This document shows, in pieces, positions 46,044 to 55,080 of a stretch of DNA of 64,000 nucleotides. Origin of the DNA: Pseudomonadota bacterium. GTDB lineage: Bacteria; Pseudomonadota; Gammaproteobacteria; Burkholderiales; Rhodocyclaceae. The notes under the pieces were generated by a model. That model made no database searches and was not told the origin of the DNA. It was given only the letters and a program-made list of their open reading frames with translations. The DNA lies in the NCBI GenBank assembly GCA_018240785.1, contig JAFEFC010000036.1:1-64000 (forward strand), in the 5' to 3' direction. Numbering within the stretch: the stretch's first letter is position 1; each line of letters begins with the position of its first letter. The translations under genes were made by a program, and so were the position numbers.

Positions 46044-49000
46044 ATGATCGAGAGGCTTGTCCAGTTTGCCCTGCAGCAGCGCGTGTTCGTGCTGCTTGCG
46101 ACCGTCGGGCTGCTCGTCTTCGGTGCCTACGCGCTGAGCAATCTGCCTGTCGAGGCGTTTCCCGACGTGCAGGACGTTCAGGTGCAGATCGTCACGCAGT
46201 ACCGCGGGCGTGCGCCGGAGGAAGTGGAACGCATGATCTCGAAGCCGATCGAGGTCGAGATGAGCGGCGTTCCGCACGTCACCCAGTTGCGATCGGTGTC
46301 GATCACCGGCTTGTCGGTGGTCACCCTGATCTTTGCCGACCACACCGACGACTATTTTGCCCGTCAGCAGGTGCTCGAAAAGCTGCAGAACGTGAATCTG
46401 CCCACCGGGATACAGCCGCAGCTTGCGCCGCTCACGACGGCGGTGGGCGAGATCTTCCGGTACACGGTGAAGGGCCCGGAAGGCATGCCGCTGACGGACC
46501 TGCGCACCGTGCAGGACTGGATCATCCGGCCCGCGCTGCGGCGCGTCGGCGGCGTCGCGGACATCGTCAGCTTCGGCGGCGCGATACGCGAGATCCAGGT
46601 GAAGGCCCATCCCGGGCGGCTCGAACGGCATGGGGTGAGCCTGCAGCAACTGTCCGACGCGCTCGCCAACAACAGCGCCAATGGCGGCGGTGGATTGCTG
46701 CAGCGTGGCGACGAGGCGCTGGTGATCCGCTCCGTCGGCCTGTTCTCCTCGCTCGACGACATCCGGCGCTCGGTCGTGGTCAGCCGCGACGGCCACCCGG
46801 TGACCGTGGGCGATCTGGCGGAGGTCAGCTACGGGGAACGGGAGCGCTCCGGCGTCGTTGCCTTCGACAGGAACGACGACGTCGTCGAAGGCATCGTCGA
46901 CATGACGAAAGGGCAGGACCCGGACAAGGTCATCGGCGCCCTGCGCGCCGCGGTCGCGCAGTTGGCGCCGCAGCTTCCGCCCGGGGTGCGCATCGAGCCG
47001 TTCTACGACCGGACCGATCTGATCCGCCATACGGTGCACACCGTCGGCGAGAACATGGTCGTCGGGGCCGCGCTGGTCGTCGGCATCCTGATGATCTTCC
47101 TGCGTAGCTGGTCGGCGGCTCTGATCGTCGCGAGCGTGATCCCGCTTTCGCTGCTGTTTGCGTTCTCGCTGATGCACATCCGGGGCGTCTCGGCGAATCT
47201 GATTTCGCTCGGTGCGGTCGACTTCGGCATCATCATCGACTCCGCCGTGGTCCTGGTCGAGGCCCTCATGGTCCGCCTGGCCCGTGACCGGCACGATGCG
47301 GCCACCAGGATGGGGCTGGGCCACCGCATGCACGTGCTGAAGCAGACCACGGTGTCGATGGGCCACCCGATCATCTTCTCGAAGGCGATCATCGTCCTCG
47401 CGTTCCTGCCGATCTTCACGTTCCAGCGCGTCGAGGGCAAGATCTTCACGCCGATGGCATTCACGCTGTCGTTCGCGCTCGTCGGCGCGGTGCTGCTGAC
47501 GATGACCCTCGTTCCCGCGCTGCTGACCTTCCAGATGACGGGCGACCGGCTGCGGGAGAAGCACCTGGCATGGATGGACCGGCTGCAGTCCGCCTATCGC
47601 GCCGGCTTGCTGTGGGCGCAGGGCAGGCGCTGGCTGGTGGTGGGCGGCGCGGGAGCGATCCTCGCCGCGACCCTGGCGCTGGCGCCGCTGCTGGGCAGCG
47701 AGTTCCTGCCCAAGCTCGACGAGGGCAACCTGTGGGTGACGCTGTCGCTGCCGCCTGCGAGCAGCCTCAATGCGTCGCAGTCGATCGAGCACGAGGTGCG
47801 CGCCGTCCTGCTGTCCACCCCGGAGGTCGTGCGCGTGGTGAGCCACGTCGGCCGACCCGACGACGGCACGGATCCGAAGGGACCGAACAACATCGAGATC
47901 CTCGCCGATCTCAAGCCGCGCGAAGCCTGGCGCTTCGACGCCAAGGACGAACTGGTGGACGAGATCTCGCGCAAGCTGGAGCGGATCCCCGGCGTCCACG
48001 CCAATTTCAGCCAGGTCATCGAAGACAACGTCGAGGAGGCGCTTTCCGGCGCGAAAGGCGAGATTGCGGTGAAGATCTTCGGCCCCGATCTGGACGTCCT
48101 GAGTCAGAAGGCGGACCAGGTCGCGGACATCCTGCGGGGCATCCGCGGCAGTGCGGATGTCGCCGCAGTGCGGATCGGCGGGCAGGCGGAAGTCACGATC
48201 GAGCCCGATCGCGACCGCCTGGCGCGCTACGGCATCTCGATCAACGACTTCAACACCCTCGTTCAGACGGCGCTGGGCGGGGCGACGCTGAACACCTTCT
48301 TCGAGGAAATCCGCAACGTCGATGTGACCCTGCGTTTCGAGGCGCAGGCGCGCGACGCGATCGACGACATCGGCCGCCTGCCGGTGGCCCTGCCGGGCGG
48401 CGGATCGGTGCTGTTGGCGGATGTGGCGCGGTTCGAGGTCAAGCAGGGCGCAACCCGCATCGCGCGCGAAGCCGGCGGGCGCATGGTGCATGTGAAGGCC
48501 AATCTGCGCGGGCGCGATCAGGGCAGCTTCGTCGCCGAAGCGCGCGAGCGTGTGGAACGCGAGGTGAAGCTGCCCAGTGGCTATCGCATGACCTGGGGCG
48601 GGCAGTTCGAAAACCAGCAGCGTGCGATCAAGCGCCTGGCGGTCATCGTGCCGCTGTCGCTGGCGGGCATCTTTGTCCTGCTGTTCTGGGCGTTCCGCTC
48701 GGTTCGGCGGGCGACGCTGGTGCTGCTGATGGTGCCCTTCACCCTGACGGGCGGGTTCGCGGCGCTCGCGCTCGCGGGCATGCATCTGTCGATCTCGGCG
48801 GCGGTCGGCTTCATCGCCGTGGCCGGCATCTCGGTGCAGAACGGCGTCATCCTCGTCGAGGAGGTCATCGCGGCGCAGGAGCGCGGCGGACGGTTTGCCG
48901 ATGCCGTCATCGAAGGTGCCGTGATGCGCCTGCGCCCGATCCTCATGACCGCGTTGATGGCCGGCATCGGGCTCCTTCCCGCGGCGCTGTCGCATGGCAT

Positions 49001-49124
49001 CGGCTCCGAGACGCAGCGACCGTTCGCGCTGGTGATCGTCGGCGGCATCGTCTCGGCGACGGTGTTCACGCTGGCCCTGCTGCCGGTGCTGATGCCGCTG
49101 TTCGAAAAATCGGAGGACGTCTGA
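46044..49124 (+). CDS. Heavy-metal type RND pump (CzcA/CusA-like)
   Basis: 1026 aa with 12 TM helices and two large periplasmic loops. TM4 reads DFGIIIDSAVVLVE: Asp393, Asp399 and Glu406 have the exact spacing of the essential CzcA acids (402, 408, 415), which places it with the zinc/cobalt/cadmium group of HME-RND pumps. It uses the proton gradient. One base separates it from the adaptor stop. The downstream lipid-type genes raise the chance of a non-metal substrate. Confidence 0.95.
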   Translation: MIERLVQFALQQRVFVLLATVGLLVFGAYALSNLPVEAFPDVQDVQVQIVTQYRGRAPEEVERMISKPIEVEMSGVPHVTQLRSVSITGLSVVTLIFADHTDDYFARQQVLEKLQNVNLPTGIQPQLAPLTTAVGEIFRYTVKGPEGMPLTDLRTVQDWIIRPALRRVGGVADIVSFGGAIREIQVKAHPGRLERHGVSLQQLSDALANNSANGGGGLLQRGDEALVIRSVGLFSSLDDIRRSVVVSRDGHPVTVGDLAEVSYGERERSGVVAFDRNDDVVEGIVDMTKGQDPDKVIGALRAAVAQLAPQLPPGVRIEPFYDRTDLIRHTVHTVGENMVVGAALVVGILMIFLRSWSAALIVASVIPLSLLFAFSLMHIRGVSANLISLGAVDFGIIIDSAVVLVEALMVRLARDRHDAATRMGLGHRMHVLKQTTVSMGHPIIFSKAIIVLAFLPIFTFQRVEGKIFTPMAFTLSFALVGAVLLTMTLVPALLTFQMTGDRLREKHLAWMDRLQSAYRAGLLWAQGRRWLVVGGAGAILAATLALAPLLGSEFLPKLDEGNLWVTLSLPPASSLNASQSIEHEVRAVLLSTPEVVRVVSHVGRPDDGTDPKGPNNIEILADLKPREAWRFDAKDELVDEISRKLERIPGVHANFSQVIEDNVEEALSGAKGEIAVKIFGPDLDVLSQKADQVADILRGIRGSADVAAVRIGGQAEVTIEPDRDRLARYGISINDFNTLVQTALGGATLNTFFEEIRNVDVTLRFEAQARDAIDDIGRLPVALPGGGSVLLADVARFEVKQGATRIAREAGGRMVHVKANLRGRDQGSFVAEARERVEREVKLPSGYRMTWGGQFENQQRAIKRLAVIVPLSLAGIFVLLFWAFRSVRRATLVLLMVPFTLTGGFAALALAGMHLSISAAVGFIAVAGISVQNGVILVEEVIAAQERGGRFADAVIEGAVMRLRPILMTALMAGIGLLPAALSHGIGSETQRPFALVIVGGIVSATVFTLALLPVLMPLFEKSEDV

Positions 49125-49126
49125 GC

Positions 49127-49987
49127 ATGACTGAACCGCTTGTCTTCAAGGGCGGACCGCATGCGGTGGTGCTGTTTCACGGGCTCTCGAGCACGCCGCA
49201 GGAACTGCAGATCACCGCCCGCGGCCTTTCCCGCGCCGGCTACACGGTGATCCTGCCCGCGATCAGGACATACAGTTGGACTCGCGGTGATCATGGCAGG
49301 CCCGTGTGGCGGCAATGGGTCGGCGACGCGCGCCGAATCTATGAGCAGACCGTGTCTAGGTACGAGAGCGTATCGATCGGCGGGCTCTGCATCGGTGCGG
49401 TGCTGGCATTGCACGTCGCTGCCACGAGCCGTGAGGCGCCTGCGTCGGTGATCTGCCTGTCGACGACGCTGCACTATGACGGCTGGAGCCTGCCCTGGTA
49501 TCGGCATTTCCTTCCGCTGGCCGGCTGGTTGCCGTTCGGCCACCGATACCGGTTCAAGGAGCGCTGGCCCTGGGGCGTCAAGGATCCGCGGATGAGGCAA
49601 TGGATCGAGCAGCAGATGGCGGCAGACGGCGCCTCTGCCGCGGGCGCCGCGGAACTCGGGGCGCGGCACCTGCTCGAGGCGCGTCGCCTGATCCGGGCGA
49701 CCCGCTCACAGCTACCGCAGGTCACGAGCCCGACGCTCGTACTGCACGCGGTGGAGGATGAAGTGGCGTCCCCGCGCAGCGCAGAGGAGGTGATCCGCAG
49801 GGTGAAGGCGGGGCGGACCCGCCTCGTCCTGCTGCGGGACAGCTACCACATGATCAGCCTCGACCGCGAGAAGCAGCGAGTGACCGACGAGATCGGCGGA
49901 TTTCTCGCCCTGCTCGATCCGTCCCGCAAGGACATGGAATCTCGAAGACCGAAGGTCGTGCCGATCGGCCGATACGGAAACATCTAA
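49127..49987 (+). CDS. Alpha/beta hydrolase with Cys nucleophile
   Basis: 286 aa. The core is a carboxylesterase/lysophospholipase-type fold (VVLFHGLSSTPQEL). The nucleophile elbow reads GGLCIG, so Cys88 replaces the usual Ser; Asp211 (HAVEDEVASP) and His241 (DSYHMISLD) complete the triad. GxCxG elbows occur in PHA synthases, dienelactone hydrolase and some Cys thioesterases that make acyl transfers or lactones. Two bases after the RND pump gene and directly before an acyl carrier protein gene, so acyl transfer or release from the carrier is a reasonable guess. Confidence 0.85.
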   Translation: MTEPLVFKGGPHAVVLFHGLSSTPQELQITARGLSRAGYTVILPAIRTYSWTRGDHGRPVWRQWVGDARRIYEQTVSRYESVSIGGLCIGAVLALHVAATSREAPASVICLSTTLHYDGWSLPWYRHFLPLAGWLPFGHRYRFKERWPWGVKDPRMRQWIEQQMAADGASAAGAAELGARHLLEARRLIRATRSQLPQVTSPTLVLHAVEDEVASPRSAEEVIRRVKAGRTRLVLLRDSYHMISLDREKQRVTDEIGGFLALLDPSRKDMESRRPKVVPIGRYGNI

Positions 49988-49997
49988 GGAGCTTGAT

Positions 49998-50246
49998 ATG
50001 GATACCCTGGAACTCATTCGCGGCGCCTTGGCGGACTACATCGATACCCCTGCAGAGAACATCGTGCCGGAGGCGGTGCTGGCGGACATCGGAGTCGATT
50101 CCCTTACCCTGGCCGAGCTGCTGTTCGACCTCGAGGACAAGCACGCGGTGCACCTTGGCGATGACATTCCCCGCCCGGTGACGGTGGGCGACCTCGTGGC
50201 ACTCGTCGCGCCCTATCTGGGTGGCAGCGGAGCCCTGGCAGCATGA
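49998..50246 (+). CDS. Stand-alone acyl carrier protein
   Basis: 82 aa. The phosphopantetheine site is Ser35 in IGVDSLTLAEL. The acidic helices around it fit the ACP fold. A clear AAGGAG ribosome site precedes the ATG. It is distinct from the housekeeping acpP, which would lie in the fab cluster. The stop overlaps the ketosynthase start (ATGA). Confidence 0.92.
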   Translation: MDTLELIRGALADYIDTPAENIVPEAVLADIGVDSLTLAELLFDLEDKHAVHLGDDIPRPVTVGDLVALVAPYLGGSGALAA

Positions 50247-51487
50247 ACCGGCGCGTCGTCGTCACCGGGCTGGGCTGGGTCACGCCGCTGGGGCGCGATG
50301 TCGACGCCGCGTTCGATGCGCTGCTGGGCGGACGCTCGGGTCTGGCACTGCATCGCGTGGGCACCGGTGAGCCTTCGTACGAAGTCGTGGCCGGCATCTG
50401 TCGCGAGTTCGATCCCGTCGCGGAGTTCGGCAAGCCGCGAAGCAACCAGATGGACCGCTTCAGCCAGTTGGGCCTGGCTGCCGCACTCGATGCGTGGTCG
50501 ATGGCGGGGCTCGAGCATCTGTCTCCAGAGGCGCGGGAGACGGTAGGCGTGCATTGGGGGACGGGAGTCGGCGCCACTGCGACGATGGACCGCGGCTATC
50601 AGGACCTCCTGGTGAACAAGAAGGCCCGCATCTCGCCGCTCTCGATCGTGCTCGGCATGCACAACGCCGCCGGCTCCCACATCGCGCTGGCGTTGGGGCT
50701 CGGCGGGCCGTGCTCCACCCACTCCGTTGCCTGTGCATCGGCGACGATGGCCATCGGCCAGGCATTTCAGGCCATCAGGGCGGGGAGTGCCGATGTCGCC
50801 GTGGCCGGCGGCTCCGACGCGCCATTCGGACTGGGCTCGGTGGCGGCGTGGAAGTCCTTGCAGGTGCTCGCCGAGGGAGACCAGGCGTCGGCCCCAAGGG
50901 CGTGCCGTCCGTTCTCGGCGGATCGAGCGGGTCTGGTGCTGGCCGAGGCGGGGGCGGCGCTGGTGCTGGAAGACTACGAACATGCAAGGGCGCGCGGCGC
51001 AACGATCCTTGCCGAGATGCTCGGCTTTGGCGCGAGCTGTGACCATAGCCACCTGACCAAGCCATTCCAGGATGGACAGGTGAGGGCGCTGCGGGCGGTG
51101 TTGCGGGACGCACAGCTCATGCCGAAGGATGTGCAGTACGTGAACGCCCATGGGACCGCCACGCAGGAGGGCGACCCGACGGAGATCGCCGCGCTGCGTG
51201 CCGTCTTCGAGGCAGATGCGGCCGCCTTGAGGGTCAGCGCCACGAAGTCGATGCACGGTCACGCCATGGGCGCGGCCGGAGCGCTCGAAGCGTGCATCAC
51301 CGTGATGAGCCTGCGCAGGCAGCGCATTCCTCCGACTGCCGGCTGCGAGGAAGTCGACGTGTCATGCCAGGGCGTGCGACACGTGCTGGGCGTCGGGCAG
51401 GATGCGGCAGATCTCCGCGTCGCGCTGTCCAGTTCCTTCGCCTTCGGCGGAAGCAATGCGGTGCTGGCCTTGGGCCAGCCCGGATGA
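50243..51487 (+). CDS. Beta-ketoacyl-ACP synthase (KAS II type)
   Basis: 414 aa. The condensing-enzyme triad is intact: Cys164 (SVACASAT), His303 (NAHGTATQEGD) and His340 (KSMHGHAMGAAG), with Lys335 and the final FGGSN loop. It should extend an acyl chain held by the adjacent ACP. No reductase, dehydratase or malonyl transferase is encoded here, so either fatty-acid enzymes supply them or only one condensation is made. Confidence 0.93.
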   Translation: MNRRVVVTGLGWVTPLGRDVDAAFDALLGGRSGLALHRVGTGEPSYEVVAGICREFDPVAEFGKPRSNQMDRFSQLGLAAALDAWSMAGLEHLSPEARETVGVHWGTGVGATATMDRGYQDLLVNKKARISPLSIVLGMHNAAGSHIALALGLGGPCSTHSVACASATMAIGQAFQAIRAGSADVAVAGGSDAPFGLGSVAAWKSLQVLAEGDQASAPRACRPFSADRAGLVLAEAGAALVLEDYEHARARGATILAEMLGFGASCDHSHLTKPFQDGQVRALRAVLRDAQLMPKDVQYVNAHGTATQEGDPTEIAALRAVFEADAAALRVSATKSMHGHAMGAAGALEACITVMSLRRQRIPPTAGCEEVDVSCQGVRHVLGVGQDAADLRVALSSSFAFGGSNAVLALGQPG

Positions 51488-51566
51488 CGAAAGCTGCCGT
51501 GGCGTGATGGTTGCGAGCTTCCGCGTCCCTGCGTGCTGCGGTGCACTGAGCGGCATCGGCGACGGC

Positions 51567-52049
51567 ATGAGCTCCCGCCAACCATCGAAAGCAGGCCTGC
51601 TCGTGCAACTTCTCCTGCCACTTCTGTTCTCGCTACTCTTCGCTGCAGGCTGTGCCGCGAGCGAATCGATGACCGCCTCGCCGGTCGGTCTCTGGCGGGT
51701 GTTCGGTGACAAGACCGGCCAGTCCGAAGCGCTGGTCCAGATCTCGGAAAATCGAGGCTTGTACGAGGGACGGATCACGACCGTGTTCCCGCGCCCGGGC
51801 GTGCCCTCGAATGCACGTTGCGAAAGCTGCCCGGGGGAAAGGAGAAATCAGCCGCTTCAAGGTCTGTTGATCCTGACGGCCTCACGCAAGACTGGGAAGG
51901 ACGATCTGGAAGGGGAGATCCTCGATCCTGAGGACGGCACGATCTACCGTTGCACCCTCCGGCTTCTGGACGATGACCGCAGACTCCTGGTCCGTGGCTA
52001 TGTCGGGATCACCTTGTTCGGGCGTACCCAGACATGGTCGAGGGAGTAG
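51567..52049 (+). CDS. DUF2147 lipoprotein
   Basis: 160 aa. An N-terminal lipoprotein signal (LLFSLLFAAGC) and a DUF2147 domain: GLWRVFGDKTGQ, CESCPGERRNQPLQG, ILDPEDGTIYRC and VRGYVGITLFGRTQTWSR. The fold is a small beta-barrel that could bind a lipid; the function is unknown. ATG 51567 is preferred because it puts the signal peptide first. Probably the last gene of the RND-acyl operon, 79 bp after the ketosynthase. Confidence 0.82.
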   Translation: MSSRQPSKAGLLVQLLLPLLFSLLFAAGCAASESMTASPVGLWRVFGDKTGQSEALVQISENRGLYEGRITTVFPRPGVPSNARCESCPGERRNQPLQGLLILTASRKTGKDDLEGEILDPEDGTIYRCTLRLLDDDRRLLVRGYVGITLFGRTQTWSRE

Positions 52050-52431
52050 CCGCCGGCAGAAACTCGCCGGGCAAGGGTCTTCGCTGCCGAACTGAACCCT
52101 GTGCCGCGAGTCCGGCTCAGCGAGAAGAGGCCCGCTAGCTGCCCGCAAGCGCGCTTCCGGCGAAACAAGGGCGCGAGCGATGGCATGCCTGCACAGTGCA
52201 AAGGCAGCGACATTTCAGCGATGTCGCCGTCGTCGATTGCCGCAAGGACGGGAAGAGCGCGCAACGCGGCTACGCATCATGCGTGATTGATCAAAGGGGG
52301 GATGAAATGCTCGCGGTGGAACGTCTGCACGAAATCCCTCAAGATTTCCTTGGTGATCATTCCGAAGGTGGTGATTTCCAGTGCGCCTGAGGATGACGGG
52401 CCAAGGACGGAAGGAGAGGAGTGAAGCCGCC
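52050..52431. other. Intergenic region, no supported gene
   Basis: 382 bp. A 7-bp perfect hairpin lies at 52207-52227 (GCGACAT/ATGTCGC). A 27-codon frame at 52307-52390 follows a run of G that looks like a ribosome site, but it matches nothing I know. The minus strand has an overlapping open frame of similar length. I treat both as unproven. Confidence 0.4.
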
Positions 52432-53265
52432 ATGAAGAGCATCGCGCTGCCCGATGGGACGCAGGTTCCCGCGCTGGGCATGGGCACCTGGATGATGGGC
52501 GAGACGCGCGCCCGCCGCGCCGCCGAGCTGGCCGCGCTGCAGCGCGGCATCGAGCTGGGCATGACGCTGATCGACACCGCCGAGATGTATGGCGACGGCG
52601 CGTCGGAGGAGCTGGTGGGCGAGGCGATCCGCGGCCGGCGCGAGCAGGTCTTCCTGGTGAGCAAGGTGTATCCGTTCAATGCCGGCCGCCGCATCATGCC
52701 GGCCGCGTGCGAGCGCAGCCTGAAGCGCCTCGGCGTCGACTGCCTGGATCTCTACCTGCTGCACTGGCGCGGCGACATCCCGTTCGACGACACGGTGGAA
52801 GCCTTCGAGCGCCTGCAGGCGGCGGGCAAGATCCGCCGCTGGGGCATCAGCAATCTGGATGTCGCCGACATGCAGGAGCTTTGCGCAGTGCCCGGTGGCG
52901 ATCGCTTCGCGGTCAATCAGGTGCTCTACAACCTCACCCGGCGCGGCATCGAGTGGGACCTGCTGCCCTGGTGCGCGGCGCGCCACATGCCGCTGATGGC
53001 CTACTCGCCGCTCGAACAGGCACGCCTGCTGGCACAACCGAAGCTCGTCGAACTGGCGCGCAGCCTGCAAGCGACGCCGGCCCAGGTGGCGCTAGCCTGG
53101 CTGCTGCAGCGGCCGGGCGTGATCGCCATTCCCAAGGCGTCCGACGCGCGCCGGGTGGAGGAAAACTTCGGCGCCCTGCAACTCACGCTGGACGCCGCCA
53201 CGCTGGCCGAGCTCGACCGCCTGTTCCCGCCGCCGCGCGGGCCTCGGCCGCTGGAGATGCTATAG
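52432..53265 (+). CDS. Aldo-keto reductase
   Basis: 277 aa. The AKR tetrad is present: Asp and Tyr in [18 protein letters not shown], Lys in LVSKVYP and His in [13 protein letters not shown]-dependent reduction of carbonyls is expected; the substrate is unknown. ATG 52432 has GGAGAGGAG upstream. Confidence 0.93.
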   Translation: MKSIALPDGTQVPALGMGTWMMGETRARRAAELAALQRGIELGMTLIDTAEMYGDGASEELVGEAIRGRREQVFLVSKVYPFNAGRRIMPAACERSLKRLGVDCLDLYLLHWRGDIPFDDTVEAFERLQAAGKIRRWGISNLDVADMQELCAVPGGDRFAVNQVLYNLTRRGIEWDLLPWCAARHMPLMAYSPLEQARLLAQPKLVELARSLQATPAQVALAWLLQRPGVIAIPKASDARRVEENFGALQLTLDAATLAELDRLFPPPRGPRPLEML

Positions 53266-53287
53266 GCGCCGGATGCGTCCTGCTTGT

Positions 53288-53638
53288 TCAGCTTCTGCCG
53301 CGCAGCCGCAAGCTCTTGCGCGTGCGCTCGAAGAAGTCGTCCGGCTTGCGCTTCACCCAGCGCAGGAATTTCGCCAGCTCGGCATGGGCGAGCAGGGCAT
53401 CGATGGTGAAATAGGCGTCCGCCAGTTCCCGTTCGGTGAACAGGGCATGGATCTGGCGGTGGCAGATCCGGTGCAGCGTCGTCGTCTCGCGGCCGCCTTC
53501 GGATTTCGGCCGCAGATGGTGCTCGTCGCGCTGCGACGCCGGGATGGGGCGCCCGCACAAGGGGCAGACGACGTCCTCGTCCGCCGGCCGGCCGAGTTCC
53601 ACCGCTGCAAGCAGCTTCCTGCGTATCCTGCCCGTCAT
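53288..53638 (-). CDS. HNH endonuclease-family protein
   Basis: 116 aa. A zinc-finger-like CPLCG precedes RDEHHLRPKSEGG and LHRICHRQIHALF, which together form the HNH fold. It looks intact. Small HNH proteins of this kind occur widely in betaproteobacteria as single genes; the role is unknown. It is convergent with the aldo-keto reductase and borders the decayed accessory DNA. Confidence 0.8.
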   Translation of the reverse strand: MTGRIRRKLLAAVELGRPADEDVVCPLCGRPIPASQRDEHHLRPKSEGGRETTTLHRICHRQIHALFTERELADAYFTIDALLAHAELAKFLRWVKRKPDDFFERTRKSLRLRGRS

Positions 53639-54230
53639 GACCTGTGCCCGATGGCCCGGCGACCGGCCCGATCGTTTGCGCGTGATTGATCCAATGCGTC
53701 AGAACGGCACGCACAACGAGGGTTCCCGAGTCTTGCGCCACCCTGAAGAACGATGATCCGCAGAGCGTCACGCTGACGGGAGAGGCCGTCGACATCGTCG
53801 TTCGGCGGCGCGACGGGGTGGAGACGGGCGCGGAGTTCGGGGGGATTGGCGTGTCTGCTAACGATTCCTGATTTGTCTTGCTTTGAGTAGCCGCGCAGGG
53901 CAGGTCGCGGTCTTCATGAATTATTGTTTACTAATATTGATAGAGATCAGTAAATATTAAGCTCCCCATGAACCCCCGGGTGCCGCGAAGCTGATGAGCC
54001 AGATCGGGCAGGAAGGGCTGTTCCGCGTGCTCACCCAGTCGTCGCCGCTGCCCGACGGGAGAGACCGGCATCCTCCGGTCCGTGCGAGTTCATCCTGGGG
54101 CTGCGTGCCTGGCTCTCATGTATTGCGAGATCGACGGAGGCGTGAGTTCGTCCTGGTCCGTGCATGGGACGGACCGGCTGAGGACCGAAATGGGCTCCCC
54201 GGTCATTTGTTCCCGAACTGTGGTGCCCCG
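53639..54230. other. Decayed accessory DNA, no intact gene
   Basis: 592 bp between the HNH gene and the PIN relic. Short open frames on both strands (for example plus 53994-54365) have no family features and lack ribosome sites. An AT-rich island around 53915-53965 differs from the surroundings and holds an inverted repeat. I read it as leftover from transfer and deletion. Confidence 0.45.
53927..53954. repeat. AT-rich imperfect inverted repeat
   Basis: TTTACTAAT (53927-53935) and ATCAGTAAA (53946-53954) pair at 8 of 9 positions. It sits in the only strongly AT-rich island of the region and may be an orphan operator of a lost gene. Confidence 0.35.
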
Positions 54231-54453
54231 TCACGATCTCCAGTCGTGCAGGCGCTGCTGGCATTCCGCATGTGGCAGCCGCGCCCCATGATCGAGCACT
54301 GCCTGAAGGGCCTCAGCGGCACGGTGCGACGGGATCAACGCGTGTTCGACCAGGCGGTCCAGTAGCCAGAGTGCGCCGAATACTTCGATGCCGTCCTTCG
54401 CGGCCTGCTTGCGCAGCCTGCCGTCGCCGGTAAGAAGCGGGTAGCTGGTGTGT
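54231..54453 (-). pseudogene. C-terminal relic of a PIN-domain nuclease
   Basis: The minus strand ends with LLTGDGRLRKQAAKDGIEVF, then GALWLLDRLVEH and a helical tail, the usual end of a VapC-like PIN protein that follows the third acidic motif (TGDGRL). The N-terminal two thirds are missing and homology stops near 54453, where a relic on the other strand takes over. Confidence 0.6.
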
Positions 54454-54473
54454 GTCGCGAGGTAGCCCCCGCG

Positions 54474-54713
54474 GTGAAGAAGCACTTCTATGGCAGCATC
54501 GACCTCGACCCCATCCAGGCCAAGAAGCAGTTTGCGGACCTGGTGGATGAAGTGGTGCAGCAGTTCGCCGTGCGCCCGGGTGTGCGAGTGAAGATCGCCA
54601 TCGAGATCCAGGCCGACTCCGATACCGGCTTCGACGATGGGCTGCAGCGCGCGGTGAAGGAGAACTGCAACGTGCTGCGGTTCCGCAACGCGGAGTTCGA
54701 GCAGGGGGATTGA
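54474..54713 (+). pseudogene. C-terminal relic of a DUF499-type ATPase
   Basis: The plus strand reads VKKHFYGSIDLDP, then VRVKIAIEIQADSDTGFDD, ENCNVLRF and an acidic end. This matches the C-terminus of large DUF499 ATPases, which occur in mobile defence-like operons with DUF1156 methylases. No ATPase core is left. The family assignment is from memory of the C-terminal pattern. Confidence 0.5.
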
Positions 54714-54804
54714 GGGGGTGGGAAGGGCGCCCCCTCGCGAGGGCGCCGGGGCGGGCCGCATCCCCGCCCGCAACCCGGCAATGAACCCGCCCCGCGGATC
54801 AAAA

Positions 54805-54837
54805 GCAAAAAGGCCGACGCATGGTCGGCCTTTTTGC
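54805..54837. terminator. Bidirectional terminator beside tRNA-Met
   Basis: A 14-bp stem GCAAAAAGGCCGAC/GTCGGCCTTTTTGC with a 5-nt loop. It has A-tracts and T-tracts on both sides, so it can act in both directions; its natural job is to end the leftward tRNA transcript 11 bp away. Confidence 0.8.
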
Positions 54838-54847
54838 TTGATTTTGT

Positions 54848-54924
54848 TGGTGGTGATGGGCGGAATCGAACCGCCGACCTATGGGTTATGAATCCATCGC
54901 TCTAACCGTCTGAGCTACATCACC
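54848..54924 (-). tRNA. tRNA-Met (anticodon CAT)
   Basis: A 77-nt cloverleaf with encoded CCA. The acceptor arm is GGTGATG/CATCACC, the T-arm reads GGTTCGATTCC and the anticodon CAT is at complement 54888-54890 in loop TTCATAA. The last base pair of the anticodon stem (31-39) reads as A opposite C. Elongator Met is the best call, but tRNA-Ile2 with lysidine also has CAT and cannot be excluded by eye. Confidence 0.88.
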
Positions 54925-55080
54925 AACAGAGCGCGCGAATATAGCGGGTTGGTGACGGGGGCGTCAACAGGCGCCAGCACATGCGGCGTGCGCAGCGGCG
55001 CGGTCGGGGCCGCGGTGCATGTGGCGTAAGTCTTGATTTATAAGGATTTTGCATTGACATTCGAATGGTGATCGGCCATC

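Noticed and set aside
45993..48995. A 1000-codon open frame antisense to the RND pump gene
   Set aside because: It mirrors the pump gene, which has full family conservation. The frame is rich in His, Arg and Gln as expected from reading GC-rich codons backwards, and no motif is present.
52307..52390. A 27-codon frame with a strong G-rich ribosome-like site
   Set aside because: Too short and without known relatives; an overlapping minus-strand frame is equally open. Recorded only as part of the intergenic description.
52281..53691. The 12-mer GCGTGATTGATC at 52281 and again at 53680 as possible direct repeats of a transposon
   Set aside because: The enclosed genes are an ordinary aldo-keto reductase and an HNH protein. 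There is no transposase, no inverted ends and the match does not extend.
53686..53871. A 61-codon plus-strand frame after the HNH gene
   Set aside because: No ribosome site, no recognisable pattern, and it lies in decayed DNA.
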